In this document: in pieces, positions 1 to 6,024 of the stretch
Layout: every line of letters starts with the position of its first letter
How positions within the stretch are numbered: position 1 is the first letter of the stretch
Translations under genes and position numbers: made by a program
Assembly: GCA_910577655.1 (NCBI GenBank)
Contig: CAJTOW010000131.1
Span: 1-10,335, forward strand
Source: an uncultured Lachnospiraceae bacterium
GTDB taxonomy: Bacteria; Bacillota; Clostridia; Lachnospirales; Lachnospiraceae
DNA length: 10,335 bases
Direction: 5' to 3'
Notes under the pieces: generated by a model
Told to the model about the DNA's origin: nothing
The model's input: only the letters and a program-made list of their open reading frames with translations
Database searches by the model: none

Positions 1-22
1 GCGTAGCGATTCTCATGGGCAG

Positions 23-59
23 ATGCCGTAACAGTTCAAGGGGTATCTGAACTGTCGTG
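23..59. repeat. Hairpin repeat, locus A of a dispersed family
   Basis: A perfect 8-bp inverted repeat, ACAGTTCA (31-38) and TGAACTGT (48-55), encloses a 9-nt loop. The segment aligns with the first unit of the array near the right edge of the window (10235-10271): 32 of 37 positions are identical and all five differences are transitions. The shared sequence includes the ATGCCG flank to the left of the hairpin. It lies upstream of the candidate promoter of the 282-1391 gene. There is no T-run after the stem, so a simple intrinsic terminator is unlikely on the + strand, although a gene ending left of the window could use it. Confidence 0.7.
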
Positions 60-87
60 TGAATATCGGAAAACCCCTCTCATCCCC

Positions 88-116
88 TTGTGGATAAAAG
101 AAATCTGTAGTAAACT
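88..116 (+). promoter_or_regulatory. Candidate sigma-A promoter of the coiled-coil gene
   Basis: TTGTGG (88-93) and TAAACT (111-116) are separated by exactly 17 nt, the preferred spacing for the housekeeping sigma factor. Both hexamers are imperfect matches to TTGACA/TATAAT. The implied 5' leader is about 160 nt and contains an imperfect stem whose arms are GCTTC and GAAGC. I recognise no riboswitch class in it. Confidence 0.35.
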
Positions 117-281
117 ATTAGAAACTGGGTTCAGATATCCGGATGCGGCGGTTGGGGGTGGCTGTATCTGGAGGGGGGGAGCTTCTGCTGACTGATACCC
201 GGTAGCGGGAAGCATTATACCAAAGCTGCTGCATGAACGAAAGGCAGCACAAAAGAATGTACTTGCAAAGGAGGAGGACCT

Positions 282-1391
282 ATGGCGCAGACCGCAGCGG
301 AATGTCTGGAATTCTTGAAGGAGGCCAGGGATGCCCTGGACGAGCTGTCGCTGCTTAAAGACAAGGAGAAGCAGCTTGGACAGGAGGAGCGGAAGCTGGA
401 ACGGAGCCTGGAGGCAGAGAAGAAGCTGCTTGCAGACACCATCCAGCAGACGGTGAAGAACCGCAGGAGCGAGATCGACGGAAGCTTCGAGACAGAGATA
501 AACAAGGTCCAGGAGGACTTAAAGAAGGTCAGAAGCAGGCGTGAGAAAGCCCGGAACCAGGGGATCAAAGACCGGATCACGGAAGAGACGGCCGGGATCT
601 ATGAGCAGAACAAAAGCATCCGCGCCCAGATGAAGGCCTTGTTAAAGAGCAGTCACGCGCCGTGGCTGTGCAGGAGTAACCTCTACTTCAGTCTGTTCAT
701 GCCACGTTTTTTCCGGGAGTATCTGGTTCTGCTTGCGGCCCTGCTGGTGGTGTTTTTGGCACTGCCATGGGGACTGTACATGCTGATTCCGGAGCACCAG
801 CCTCTCCATCTGGCTGTGATCTATATGGTGGATATTTTCCTCATAGGCGGCGGATATGTGATTATCGGCAACAAGACCAGGGGAGGACACGGAGATACCT
901 TGGGCAGCGCCCGGAAGCTTCTCAATGACATATACCGGAATAATAAGAAGATCCGTTCCATCACGTCCTCCATCCGGAAGGACCGCAACGAATCCCAGTA
1001 CAATCTGGAGCGGTTTGATGACGAGATATCCCGGCTGAAGCAGGAGCTGGACACCATGGTCAGCCGGAAAAAGGAAGCCCTGAACACCTTTGAGAATGTG
1101 ACGAAGAATATTCTGGCTGACGAGATCGAGCACAATCACAAGGACAAGCTGGAGGAGCTGGAGAACAATTACCACCAGGTATCTGCCCAGCTGTCCGAGA
1201 CCCGCCAGCAGACCAAGACCAGGAATCTATATGTAGCGGAACATTATGGAACCTATCTGGGGAAGGAATTCATGGAGCCTTTAAAGATCGTGGAGCTGTC
1301 CGCTATCGTCCAGGAGGGGCGGGCTGCCAATGTGAGCGAAGCCATCGCCATGTACCAGAAGGAGAAACAGGGAAGCACTGAACGAATATAA
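282..1391 (+). CDS. Coiled-coil protein with a central two-helix membrane hairpin, function unknown
   Basis: A 369-residue protein that I cannot assign to a characterised family. Residues about 20-120 are highly charged heptad-like sequence rich in E, K, R, L and Q, typical of a long coiled coil. Two hydrophobic segments follow (about 147-169 and 174-196), then a second charged coiled coil (about 220-315). The C-terminal tail (about 330-360) includes an EGRAANVSEAIAMYQKEK segment; similar G-R-A-x-x-x-x-E-A-I tails occur in other Firmicute proteins of unknown function. With two closely spaced membrane helices, both coiled coils should face the cytoplasm. The start is well supported by AAAGGAGG at 267-274, 7 nt before the ATG. 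It is probably monocistronic: it has its own promoter candidate and a strong terminator 14 nt after the stop. A role as an envelope-associated scaffold is only a guess from architecture. Confidence 0.88.
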   Translation: MAQTAAECLEFLKEARDALDELSLLKDKEKQLGQEERKLERSLEAEKKLLADTIQQTVKNRRSEIDGSFETEINKVQEDLKKVRSRREKARNQGIKDRITEETAGIYEQNKSIRAQMKALLKSSHAPWLCRSNLYFSLFMPRFFREYLVLLAALLVVFLALPWGLYMLIPEHQPLHLAVIYMVDIFLIGGGYVIIGNKTRGGHGDTLGSARKLLNDIYRNNKKIRSITSSIRKDRNESQYNLERFDDEISRLKQELDTMVSRKKEALNTFENVTKNILADEIEHNHKDKLEELENNYHQVSAQLSETRQQTKTRNLYVAEHYGTYLGKEFMEPLKIVELSAIVQEGRAANVSEAIAMYQKEKQGSTERI

Positions 1392-1404
1392 TTTAGTAGA
1401 AACG

Positions 1405-1511
1405 GGGGCTGTGAAAAAAGTCGCGGCTGCCTGCGGGAAACTGACGGAAGATCATGTAAATCCCTGATCTCCAAAACCGCGGGACAGACTTTTTTCACAG
1501 CCCCTTTTTTT
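1405..1511 (+). terminator. Long-stem intrinsic terminator, possibly derived from a palindromic repeat
   Basis: GGGGCTGTGAAAAAAGTC (1405-1422) and its perfect 18-nt reverse complement (1487-1504) enclose 64 nt, and are followed directly by seven T residues (1505-1511). The enclosed region holds its own perfect 6-bp stem, AGATCA (1449-1454) with TGATCT (1465-1470). Position just after the first gene and the U-tract support termination. The size (107 nt) and the A-tract inside the stem are larger than an ordinary terminator, so a domesticated miniature element is possible. I see no flanking direct repeat. Confidence 0.75.
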
Positions 1512-1579
1512 ACAGCAGAACCAGACCGGCTTTTTTGTGAAAAGACTCAGGTTCCGGCTTGCACTCAGTTAGCGTTTGT

Positions 1580-1610
1580 GGTATAAAATGCTTCCGTCCT
1601 GCCTATAATA
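1580..1610 (+). promoter_or_regulatory. Candidate promoter of yyaC, possibly of sporulation-sigma type
   Basis: GGTATA (1580-1585) and TATAATA (1604-1610) are spaced by 18 nt. The pair differs by one base each from sigma-G-like elements (TGTATA and CATAATA). TATAAT (1604-1609) would also serve as a sigma-A -10, but no TTGACA-like -35 stands 17 nt upstream. Forespore control would fit the sporulation gene that follows. The match is short and remains a hypothesis. Confidence 0.3.
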
Positions 1611-1682
1611 GCAGTAAAAAAGCGGCAGTTCAGACAGACGGCAGTTCCATGTTTGAAATGGCCCGTAAAAGGCACAGGCGGG

Positions 1683-2288
1683 ATGGATATGAAAATGAGA
1701 TGGCGCAGGCCCTGGCAGAAGGGCGGGGAAATCTATTATTTTGATGCGGAACAGGCGGAGGACACGGCTGTCTGTGCCAGGATGCTGGGGGAAATGATCC
1801 GGGAGATCAGCCGGGAAGAGGGAAAGGACGGGGTTCTGGTGCTGTGCATCGGTACAGACCGGTCTACCGGGGACAGCCTGGGCCCGCTGACCGGGTACAA
1901 ACTGCGGGAGGGCTGTGTGGGAAGGATCCAGATCATGGGAACCCTGGAGAGGCCGGTTCATGCCATGAATCTGGAGCGTTCCATGGAGCTGGTCCGGCTG
2001 CGCTATCCCAACCATGTGGTGGTGGCGGTGGACGCCTCTGTGGGGAATCAGGACCATGTGGGCTGCATCACTTTGGGAAAAGGCTCTCTCAGACCGGGGC
2101 TGGGAGTATGCAAGGAGCTGGAAGAGGTTGGCGACATTTTCATAACCGGGATTGTGGGGGGCTACAGCAGCCAGGATCCTCTGATGCTTCAGAGCGTGCG
2201 TCTGTCAGTAGTCATGAAAATGGCGGATTATATCAGTAAAAGTGTGTTTCTTGTCGAACAGTTTTTGGAACACGCCGCCCTGGTTTGA
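1683..2288 (+). CDS. yyaC: Sporulation protein YyaC (DUF1256 family, GPR-like protease fold)
   Basis: The protein carries the hallmark block VLCIGTDRSTGDSLGPLTG, followed by GTLERPVHAMNLE, VAVDASVG, ITGIVGG and a C-terminal VVMKMADYI segment. Together these identify the YyaC/DUF1256 family of spore-former proteins, which is related in fold to the GPR spore protease. The molecular role is poorly defined; family members belong to the sporulation gene set. Length is about 201 residues, typical for the family. The start is uncertain: I use ATG 1683, which has AAAAGG 10 nt upstream, but ATG 1689 or a TTG at 1653 are possible and none has a strong ribosome binding site. The gene is flanked by a terminator upstream, and the next gene's promoter candidate begins inside its stop region, so it is probably monocistronic. 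Confidence 0.93.
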   Translation: MDMKMRWRRPWQKGGEIYYFDAEQAEDTAVCARMLGEMIREISREEGKDGVLVLCIGTDRSTGDSLGPLTGYKLREGCVGRIQIMGTLERPVHAMNLERSMELVRLRYPNHVVVAVDASVGNQDHVGCITLGKGSLRPGLGVCKELEEVGDIFITGIVGGYSSQDPLMLQSVRLSVVMKMADYISKSVFLVEQFLEHAALV

Positions 2289-2317
2289 CAAAATCGGCGG
2301 TGTGGTTGTGTTATACT
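2285..2317 (+). promoter_or_regulatory. Candidate promoter of the LysM gene, extended -10 with a distant -35
   Basis: TTGACA (2285-2290) overlaps the yyaC stop codon, and TGTTATACT (2309-2317) is an extended -10 (TGN plus TATACT, 2312-2317). The spacer is 21 nt, longer than the usual 17, so the extended -10 may carry most of the activity. The implied leader is about 160 nt. Confidence 0.4.
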
Positions 2318-2340
2318 TTGCCCATTGAATCAGAAATGTA

Positions 2341-2446
2341 AACCGTCCGGATATATGCCGGTCAGGAGAAAGGTCTGCAGAAGCCTTCTGCTGTCATGTG
2401 GTCGGACTACAGCACGGGGAAGCAGGACAAGCTGGTCAGGACGGTT
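2341..2446 (+). other. Structured 5' leader of the LysM gene
   Basis: AACCGTCC (2341-2348) is the perfect reverse complement of GGACGGTT (2439-2446), so an 8-bp helix could close a 90-nt domain. Inside it, GCAGAAG (2377-2383) and CTTCTGC (2385-2391) form a tight hairpin, and an AGGAGAAAGG Shine-Dalgarno-like tract lies at 2364-2373. I recognise no known riboswitch consensus. The pairing is visible, but its function is not established. Confidence 0.3.
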
Positions 2447-2482
2447 GCGAACAATCAATATTTGGAAGGATCAATGAGGTGA
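2396..2482 (+). CDS. Possible short upstream ORF coupled to the LysM gene
   Basis: A 28-codon frame (starting MWSDYSTGKQDKLV, ending LEGSMR) opens at ATG 2396 and stops at TGA 2480-2482, 4 nt before the LysM-gene start. A good Shine-Dalgarno tract (2364-2373) lies 22 nt upstream. That is too far in linear distance, but the hairpin at 2377-2391 lies between the two and would bring them within about 7 unpaired nt. The ribosome binding site of the downstream gene, GAGGTGA (2476-2482), is inside the last codons, which would suit translational coupling. The frame is short enough to occur by chance and resembles no family I know. Confidence 0.3.
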   Translation: MWSDYSTGKQDKLVRTVANNQYLEGSMR

Positions 2483-2486
2483 GTCA

Positions 2487-4103
2487 ATGGGTGAAGTGTA
2501 TAATCCGTACCCGAAGCTGCCGAAAAATATCCGGCAGATTGGAGAGCGGGATCAGATTTTGAAGCTGTATGTGGAGGATTATGTCAATACATATCTGAAA
2601 CGTCTCTATCCGGCCGGTGGACAGGATCTGCGGGTCGGTCTTTTACTGGGAGAGAGCCGGAACCAGGATGGCGAGACTATCCTGTTCGTGGACGGGGCCA
2701 TGGAGATGGATGGTGTACCTGATAAAGATAAGGTGGAATTCACGGAAAGCGCATGGAAAGAGGCTTATCAGGCCATGGAGCAGATGTTTCCCCGCAGGAG
2801 CATCATCGGATGGTTCCTGTGCGGCGCGCCTTCATCCACCTTAAGTCCCCTGAATTACTGGAAGCCCCACAGTCATTATTTCAATGGAAAGAACCAGCTG
2901 ATGTACTTAAACTGCGGCCTGGAGGGAGAGGAAGCCATCTACACGGCATCGGAGGATGGATTTTATAAGCTCCGCGGCTACTATATTTATTATGAACGGA
3001 ACCAGATGATGCAGGATTACATGGTATCCCGTAAGGATGCCCACCGGGTGGAATCCGGCACGCGGGATGCCATAATCCAGAATTTCCGCACGAAAATGGA
3101 TGACAACCGGGTGGCTGCCAGACAGCGGCGCTCCATGGTGGGCGTGCTGAGTACCGCATGCGGTGTGCTGACGATTCTGGTGCTGGCCAGCGGCGTGGTA
3201 ATGATGAACAATTATAATAAGATGCGGGACATGGAGTCCGTGATCGTATCCGCCCTGCCCGAAGGCAGCGCCCAGGAATGGAGCAGTTACCTGACAACCG
3301 GCGCCAAGAAGATCGGGCTGATGCCGGACAGAAATTCAGGCAGAGAACAGGAGGAGGTGGAATATGAGGAAATACCCGGTGAGGTATACCCCACCAGATC
3401 CCAGATTGTCATAGAGACGGAAGGTTACGCCGGGATGGGCCAAAATGCCGGAAATAGTGGGACAGGCATTCCCGGCGCAGCCGGAACCGGGGAATGGAGC
3501 GGGGAAGGAGCAGGCACTGCGGCCGGGAATTCCGCAGGAGCTATGGCAGCAGGTGCCGGGGCCGGCAGCGGAACCATTGCCGGCGGCGGGAATCCGGGAG
3601 CCGGGGTATCAGGAAACGGAGCCGCCGCAGGAGGCAGCAGCCAGGGATCAGGATCCGGCGGAGGCGGAAACGGAGCCGCTGCAGGAGGCAGCAGCCAGGA
3701 GTCAGGATCCGGCGGAGGCGGAAGCGGAGCCGCCGCAGGAGGCAGCAGCCAGGGATCAGGATCCGGCGGAGGCGGAAACGGAGCAGCCGCAGGAGGCAGC
3801 AGCCAGGAGTCGGGATCCGGCGGAGGAGGAAACGGAGCTGCCGCAGGAGGCAGCAGCCAGGAGTCGGGATCCGGCGGAGCCGGGAATACACCGGCTGGGG
3901 CAACAGGACAAGCTGTCCAGCCAGTACAGATCCCGGCTGACGCAGTACGCTATGTCGTGCAGGATGGAGAAACCCTTTACGGAATCTGTATGGAACGGTA
4001 CCACAATATCCGCAGACTGCCCGAAATCTGCCAGTGGAACCAGCTGGATGATGAAAACCGTCTTTTCGTAGGTCAGGAGCTGTATCTGCCGCCGGTAGAG
4101 TAG
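2487..4103 (+). CDS. Membrane protein: MPN/JAB-like N-terminal domain, Gly/Ala/Ser repeat linker, C-terminal LysM domain
   Basis: 538 residues. Residues about 45-145 resemble the MPN (JAB1/Mov34) fold: VGLLLGE, then ILFVDGA, a central helix, and a GWFLCGAPSSTLS segment (108-120) where metalloprotease members have GW-x-HTHP-x(n)-S-x-x-D. The two metal-binding histidines are absent, so this is probably a catalytically dead MPN domain. RQRRS precedes one membrane helix (about 217-240), so the N-terminal domain should be cytoplasmic. Outside lie a spacer (about 241-340), five 18-residue Gly/Ala/Ser repeats (377-466) and a LysM peptidoglycan-binding domain (about 488-535, VRYVVQDGETLYGI through VGQELYLP). 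The layout suggests a link from cytoplasm to cell wall. The start is set by GAGGTGA at 2476-2482. The LysM and membrane calls are firm; the MPN call is moderate and its role is unknown. Confidence 0.93.
   Translation: MGEVYNPYPKLPKNIRQIGERDQILKLYVEDYVNTYLKRLYPAGGQDLRVGLLLGESRNQDGETILFVDGAMEMDGVPDKDKVEFTESAWKEAYQAMEQMFPRRSIIGWFLCGAPSSTLSPLNYWKPHSHYFNGKNQLMYLNCGLEGEEAIYTASEDGFYKLRGYYIYYERNQMMQDYMVSRKDAHRVESGTRDAIIQNFRTKMDDNRVAARQRRSMVGVLSTACGVLTILVLASGVVMMNNYNKMRDMESVIVSALPEGSAQEWSSYLTTGAKKIGLMPDRNSGREQEEVEYEEIPGEVYPTRSQIVIETEGYAGMGQNAGNSGTGIPGAAGTGEWSGEGAGTAAGNSAGAMAAGAGAGSGTIAGGGNPGAGVSGNGAAAGGSSQGSGSGGGGNGAAAGGSSQESGSGGGGSGAAAGGSSQGSGSGGGGNGAAAGGSSQESGSGGGGNGAAAGGSSQESGSGGAGNTPAGATGQAVQPVQIPADAVRYVVQDGETLYGICMERYHNIRRLPEICQWNQLDDENRLFVGQELYLPPVE
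3615..3884 (+). repeat. In-frame minisatellite, 5 x 54 bp (18 residues each)
   Basis: Five head-to-tail copies of NGAAAGGSSQ(G/E)SGSGGGG cover residues 377-466 of the LysM protein. Copies 1 and 3 read QGS; copies 2, 4 and 5 read QES. Copies 1 and 3 differ by a single base (AAC to AGC), which suggests that a 108-bp two-unit block was duplicated. Copy 5 degenerates at its end. The repeat lacks stop codons in several frames, which creates long spurious frames on both strands. Confidence 0.95.
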
Positions 4104-4112
4104 GCCATAGTT

Positions 4113-4263
4113 GTTACTGTTCACGGGGTGTATCTTCGTGTCCGGCTACGCCAGACAAGAAGCATCGGGCGTCCGCCCGATGTGGAAAACTGGACAAAAA
4201 CAGTCTTACAAGCAAGCTTGACGTCTGCTTTTGTCCAGTTTTCCCCGCCCCGTGAACTGCAAC
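4113..4263. mobile_element. MITE-like palindromic element between the LysM and DUF5711-like genes
   Basis: The ends form 16-bp terminal inverted repeats (4113-4128 and 4248-4263) that pair at 14 of 16 positions; the inner ten (GTTCACGGGG / CCCCGTGAAC) are perfect. The flanks CCATAGTT (4105-4112) and CCATAATT (4264-4271) abut the ends exactly and match at 7 of 8 positions, as expected for an aged 8-bp target duplication. Inside are a perfect 8-bp hairpin, CATCGGGC (4163-4170) with GCCCGATG (4175-4182), and a perfect 16-bp pair, GGAAAACTGGACAAAA (4184-4199) with its complement (4229-4244). At 151 bp it has no coding capacity, so a miniature element mobilised in trans fits. In RNA the stems could also end transcription from the LysM gene, although no U-tract follows the outer stem. 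Confidence 0.6.
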
Positions 4264-4301
4264 CCATAATTTGTGAAAGAAATACCAACCTGCAAAAGTC
4301 T

Positions 4302-4330
4302 TTGACCCACCCCCTAAAATGCTGTATACT
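4302..4330 (+). promoter_or_regulatory. Sigma-A promoter of the DUF5711-like gene
   Basis: TTGACC (4302-4307) and TATACT (4325-4330) are separated by exactly 17 nt, each one base or so from consensus. This is the best housekeeping promoter in the window. The start point would be near 4337, giving a leader of about 90 nt. Confidence 0.7.
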
Positions 4331-4352
4331 AAACTCATATTCCATACACACT

Positions 4353-4418
4353 AACCGTTTGGCTAACTCTGAACGGTTTCCGCTCAAAGAACATTTCCGG
4401 TATATCCGGATCAGGAGA
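4353..4418 (+). promoter_or_regulatory. Leader hairpins and ribosome binding site of the DUF5711-like gene
   Basis: AACCGTT (4353-4359) and AACGGTT (4372-4378) form a perfect 7-bp hairpin with a 12-nt loop. A second small stem, TCCGG (4396-4400) with CCGGA (4406-4410), sits directly before the Shine-Dalgarno AGGAG (4413-4417), which is 10 nt from the ATG at 4428. A hairpin this close to the ribosome binding site could tune initiation, but no ligand or regulator can be inferred. Confidence 0.35.
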
Positions 4419-4427
4419 TAAGAATTC

Positions 4428-5957
4428 ATGAGTGATATGAGCTCCATGAGCAGGGAAAGTAAAAAACGGCAGCTCCGGAGGCAGATGATCTCATCAGGGA
4501 GCAGCCCAGGCGGTTCCCATGTTTCATCAGGGAGCAGTCCGGGTGGTTCCCGCGTTTCGTCAGGGGGCAGCCCAGGCGGTTCCCGTGTTTCGTCAGGGAG
4601 CAGCCCAGGCGGTTCCCATGTTTCGTCAGGGAGCAGCCCAGGCGGTTCCCATGTTTCGTCAGGAAGCGGCCCGGGCAGTCCCCGTGCTCCTTCGGGGAGC
4701 AGCGGAGGGATGTTTGCCGCTCCCTCAGGAAGCAGCTTCCGGGATTCCCGCTCCGTGGCAGCAGGATATACGGACAGGGAGGATGCCCAGGAGCAGGAAG
4801 AAGTCCACAAGGGGAAACGGCGGATGGCCAGACGGCGTCTTCTGCTTCTGCTAGTGGCGGCAGTGGTGGCCGGAGGATGCGCGGCGGGTATGTTTTATTA
4901 CAGAAGGAACCACCAGTTTACTACCTACGAAACCGTATGGGAGGTGCCTCTTAACGAAGGCAGTCTGGTGGGATATCACAGCTTCGGTTCCAATGTGCTA
5001 AAATATACCAAGGACGGAGCCTCCTACACAGATAACAGGGGTAAGACCGTGTGGACGGACAGCTATGAGATGAATACTCCGGTGGCAGCGGTCAACGGGG
5101 AGTATGCGGCTGTGGCGGACCAGCAGGGCAACAGTATCTACATCTATAATGTAGACGGCAGGCAGGGGGAGGTCAGAACCAACCTTCCCATCAGCAAAGT
5201 AACAGTGGCCGGCAATGGTGTGACGGCGGCGGTTCTGGAAGATTCCACTTCCAGTTACATAGCATTTTTCCGAAGAGACGGAAGCCAGCTGGATATTATG
5301 ATCAAATCCATCATGGGAGGGAATGGCTATCCACTGTCCCTGGAATTTTCCCAGGACGGAAAACAGCTGATGTGTTCTTATGTCCAGCTTTCCGGCGGGG
5401 AGATGAAGAACTGTGTGGTTTTTTATGATTTTTCCGAGATTGGCCAGAATATTTCCACCCGTGTGGTGGGCCAGTTTGACAAAGTGTTTGAAGGAACCAT
5501 GGTTCCGCGGGTCGTTTACCTGAAGGCTCCCTATTCCTGTGCATTTTCCGGCAACGGGCCGGTCTTTTTCTCCTCCAGGAATCTGGCGTCCCCGGAGGTG
5601 GTGGCCCAGGTTCTGGTGGAAGAAGAAGAGATCGAAAGCATTTTCTATTCTGATGAATATGTGGCCCTGGTTGTGCGGAATAATAGTGGTGAGAATCCCA
5701 GCCGCCTGGAGGTATACCAGGCAGACGGAACCCATGTGTTCAGCAGGGATTTTAGTTTTGATTATATTTATGCGGATATTGACGGTGATCTGATAATTCT
5801 GTATAATGAAGATTCGTGCAGGGTTTATAATATGGCAGGCGTGGAGAAGCTGTATGCACAGTTTGACTTTCCGGTGGCGAAGATCCGCCGGGGGCGTTTT
5901 GCCGATACCCTGATCGTTACAGGTCCCCAGCTTATGCGGGAAGTCAGGCTGCGGTAA
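4428..5957 (+). CDS. DUF5711-like membrane-anchored beta-propeller protein with a Ser/Gly-repeat cytoplasmic tail
   Basis: 509 residues. The tail (1-136) is low-complexity: six 11-residue repeats of the SSGSSPGGSHV type at 22-87, then a charged stretch ending RRMARRR. One membrane helix follows (about 138-157), with positive charge on its N side, so the C-terminal domain should be outside. Residues about 165-509 have alternating beta-rich segments with recurring D-G turns (KDGAS, VDGRQ, RDGSQ, QDGKQ, ADGTH), like a WD40/PQQ-type propeller, and match my memory of DUF5711 proteins from Lachnospiraceae. No catalytic motif is visible; a scaffold or ligand-binding role is the default guess. It has its own promoter and a good ribosome binding site, and follows the LysM gene, another wall-facing membrane protein. 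The gene and topology are firm; the family name is moderately sure. Confidence 0.9.
   Translation: MSDMSSMSRESKKRQLRRQMISSGSSPGGSHVSSGSSPGGSRVSSGGSPGGSRVSSGSSPGGSHVSSGSSPGGSHVSSGSGPGSPRAPSGSSGGMFAAPSGSSFRDSRSVAAGYTDREDAQEQEEVHKGKRRMARRRLLLLLVAAVVAGGCAAGMFYYRRNHQFTTYETVWEVPLNEGSLVGYHSFGSNVLKYTKDGASYTDNRGKTVWTDSYEMNTPVAAVNGEYAAVADQQGNSIYIYNVDGRQGEVRTNLPISKVTVAGNGVTAAVLEDSTSSYIAFFRRDGSQLDIMIKSIMGGNGYPLSLEFSQDGKQLMCSYVQLSGGEMKNCVVFYDFSEIGQNISTRVVGQFDKVFEGTMVPRVVYLKAPYSCAFSGNGPVFFSSRNLASPEVVAQVLVEEEEIESIFYSDEYVALVVRNNSGENPSRLEVYQADGTHVFSRDFSFDYIYADIDGDLIILYNEDSCRVYNMAGVEKLYAQFDFPVAKIRRGRFADTLIVTGPQLMREVRLR
4491..4688 (+). repeat. In-frame minisatellite, 6 x 33 bp (11 residues each)
   Basis: Five copies of SSG(S/G)SPGGS(H/R)V cover residues 22-76 of the DUF5711-like protein, with a degenerate sixth copy at 77-87. 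Copies 4 (4590-4622) and 5 (4623-4655) are identical at the nucleotide level, which points to recent duplication or slippage. The product is predicted to be cytoplasmic. The unit is unrelated in length to the 54-bp unit of the neighbouring gene. Confidence 0.95.
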
Positions 5958-5975
5958 GCAGCTGTATTCTGTGTG

Positions 5976-6011
5976 GCCGTTTTGCTTAAACTCTTCAAAG
6001 GCTGAAACGGC
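5976..6011. terminator. Weak stem-loop after the DUF5711-like gene
   Basis: GCCGTTT (5976-5982) and AAACGGC (6005-6011) form a 7-bp stem with a 22-nt loop, starting 19 nt after the stop codon. No T-run follows, so it would be at best a weak or factor-assisted terminator. No other terminator candidate lies between this gene and the transketolase gene. Confidence 0.25.
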
Positions 6012-6024
6012 AGGAAATGGTTAT

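Noticed and set aside
129..140. An inverted half-copy of the hairpin family (GTTCAGATATCC)
   Set aside because: It matches the - strand of the repeat over 11 of 12 bases but lacks the partner arm, so chance cannot be excluded.
59..281. Riboswitch in the leader of the first gene
   Set aside because: The leader is long and can form small stems, but I found none of the conserved cores I know for c-di-GMP, T-box, purine, fluoride, guanidine or SAM RNAs.
233..355. Short ORF starting MNERQHKRMYL that overlaps the first gene
   Set aside because: It has no ribosome binding site of its own, overlaps the well-supported gene in another frame, and has an Arg-rich composition typical of a shadow frame.
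1622..1648. CAGTTCAG near the yyaC start as another hairpin copy
   Set aside because: Only one arm is present. The nearby second GGCAGTTC is a direct, not inverted, repeat.
1559..1744. 61-codon + strand frame upstream of and overlapping yyaC
   Set aside because: No ribosome binding site, no family resemblance, and it overlaps the conserved YyaC frame.
3445..4124. Long open frames on both strands overlapping the LysM gene repeats (for example + 3445-4071, + 3494-3940, - 3541-3903, - 3756-4124)
   Set aside because: The 54-bp unit is a multiple of three and lacks stops in these frames, so they stay open by periodicity. Their translations are Arg- or Gln/Pro-rich repeats without domains or ribosome binding sites, whereas the main frame has a LysM domain and a membrane helix.
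4121..4854. A 229-codon - strand frame (4121-4810) and a + strand frame (4519-4854) with proline- or alanine-rich repeats
   Set aside because: Both are created by the 33-bp minisatellite of the DUF5711-like gene. The - strand frame also runs through the palindromic element. Neither has a credible start or domain.
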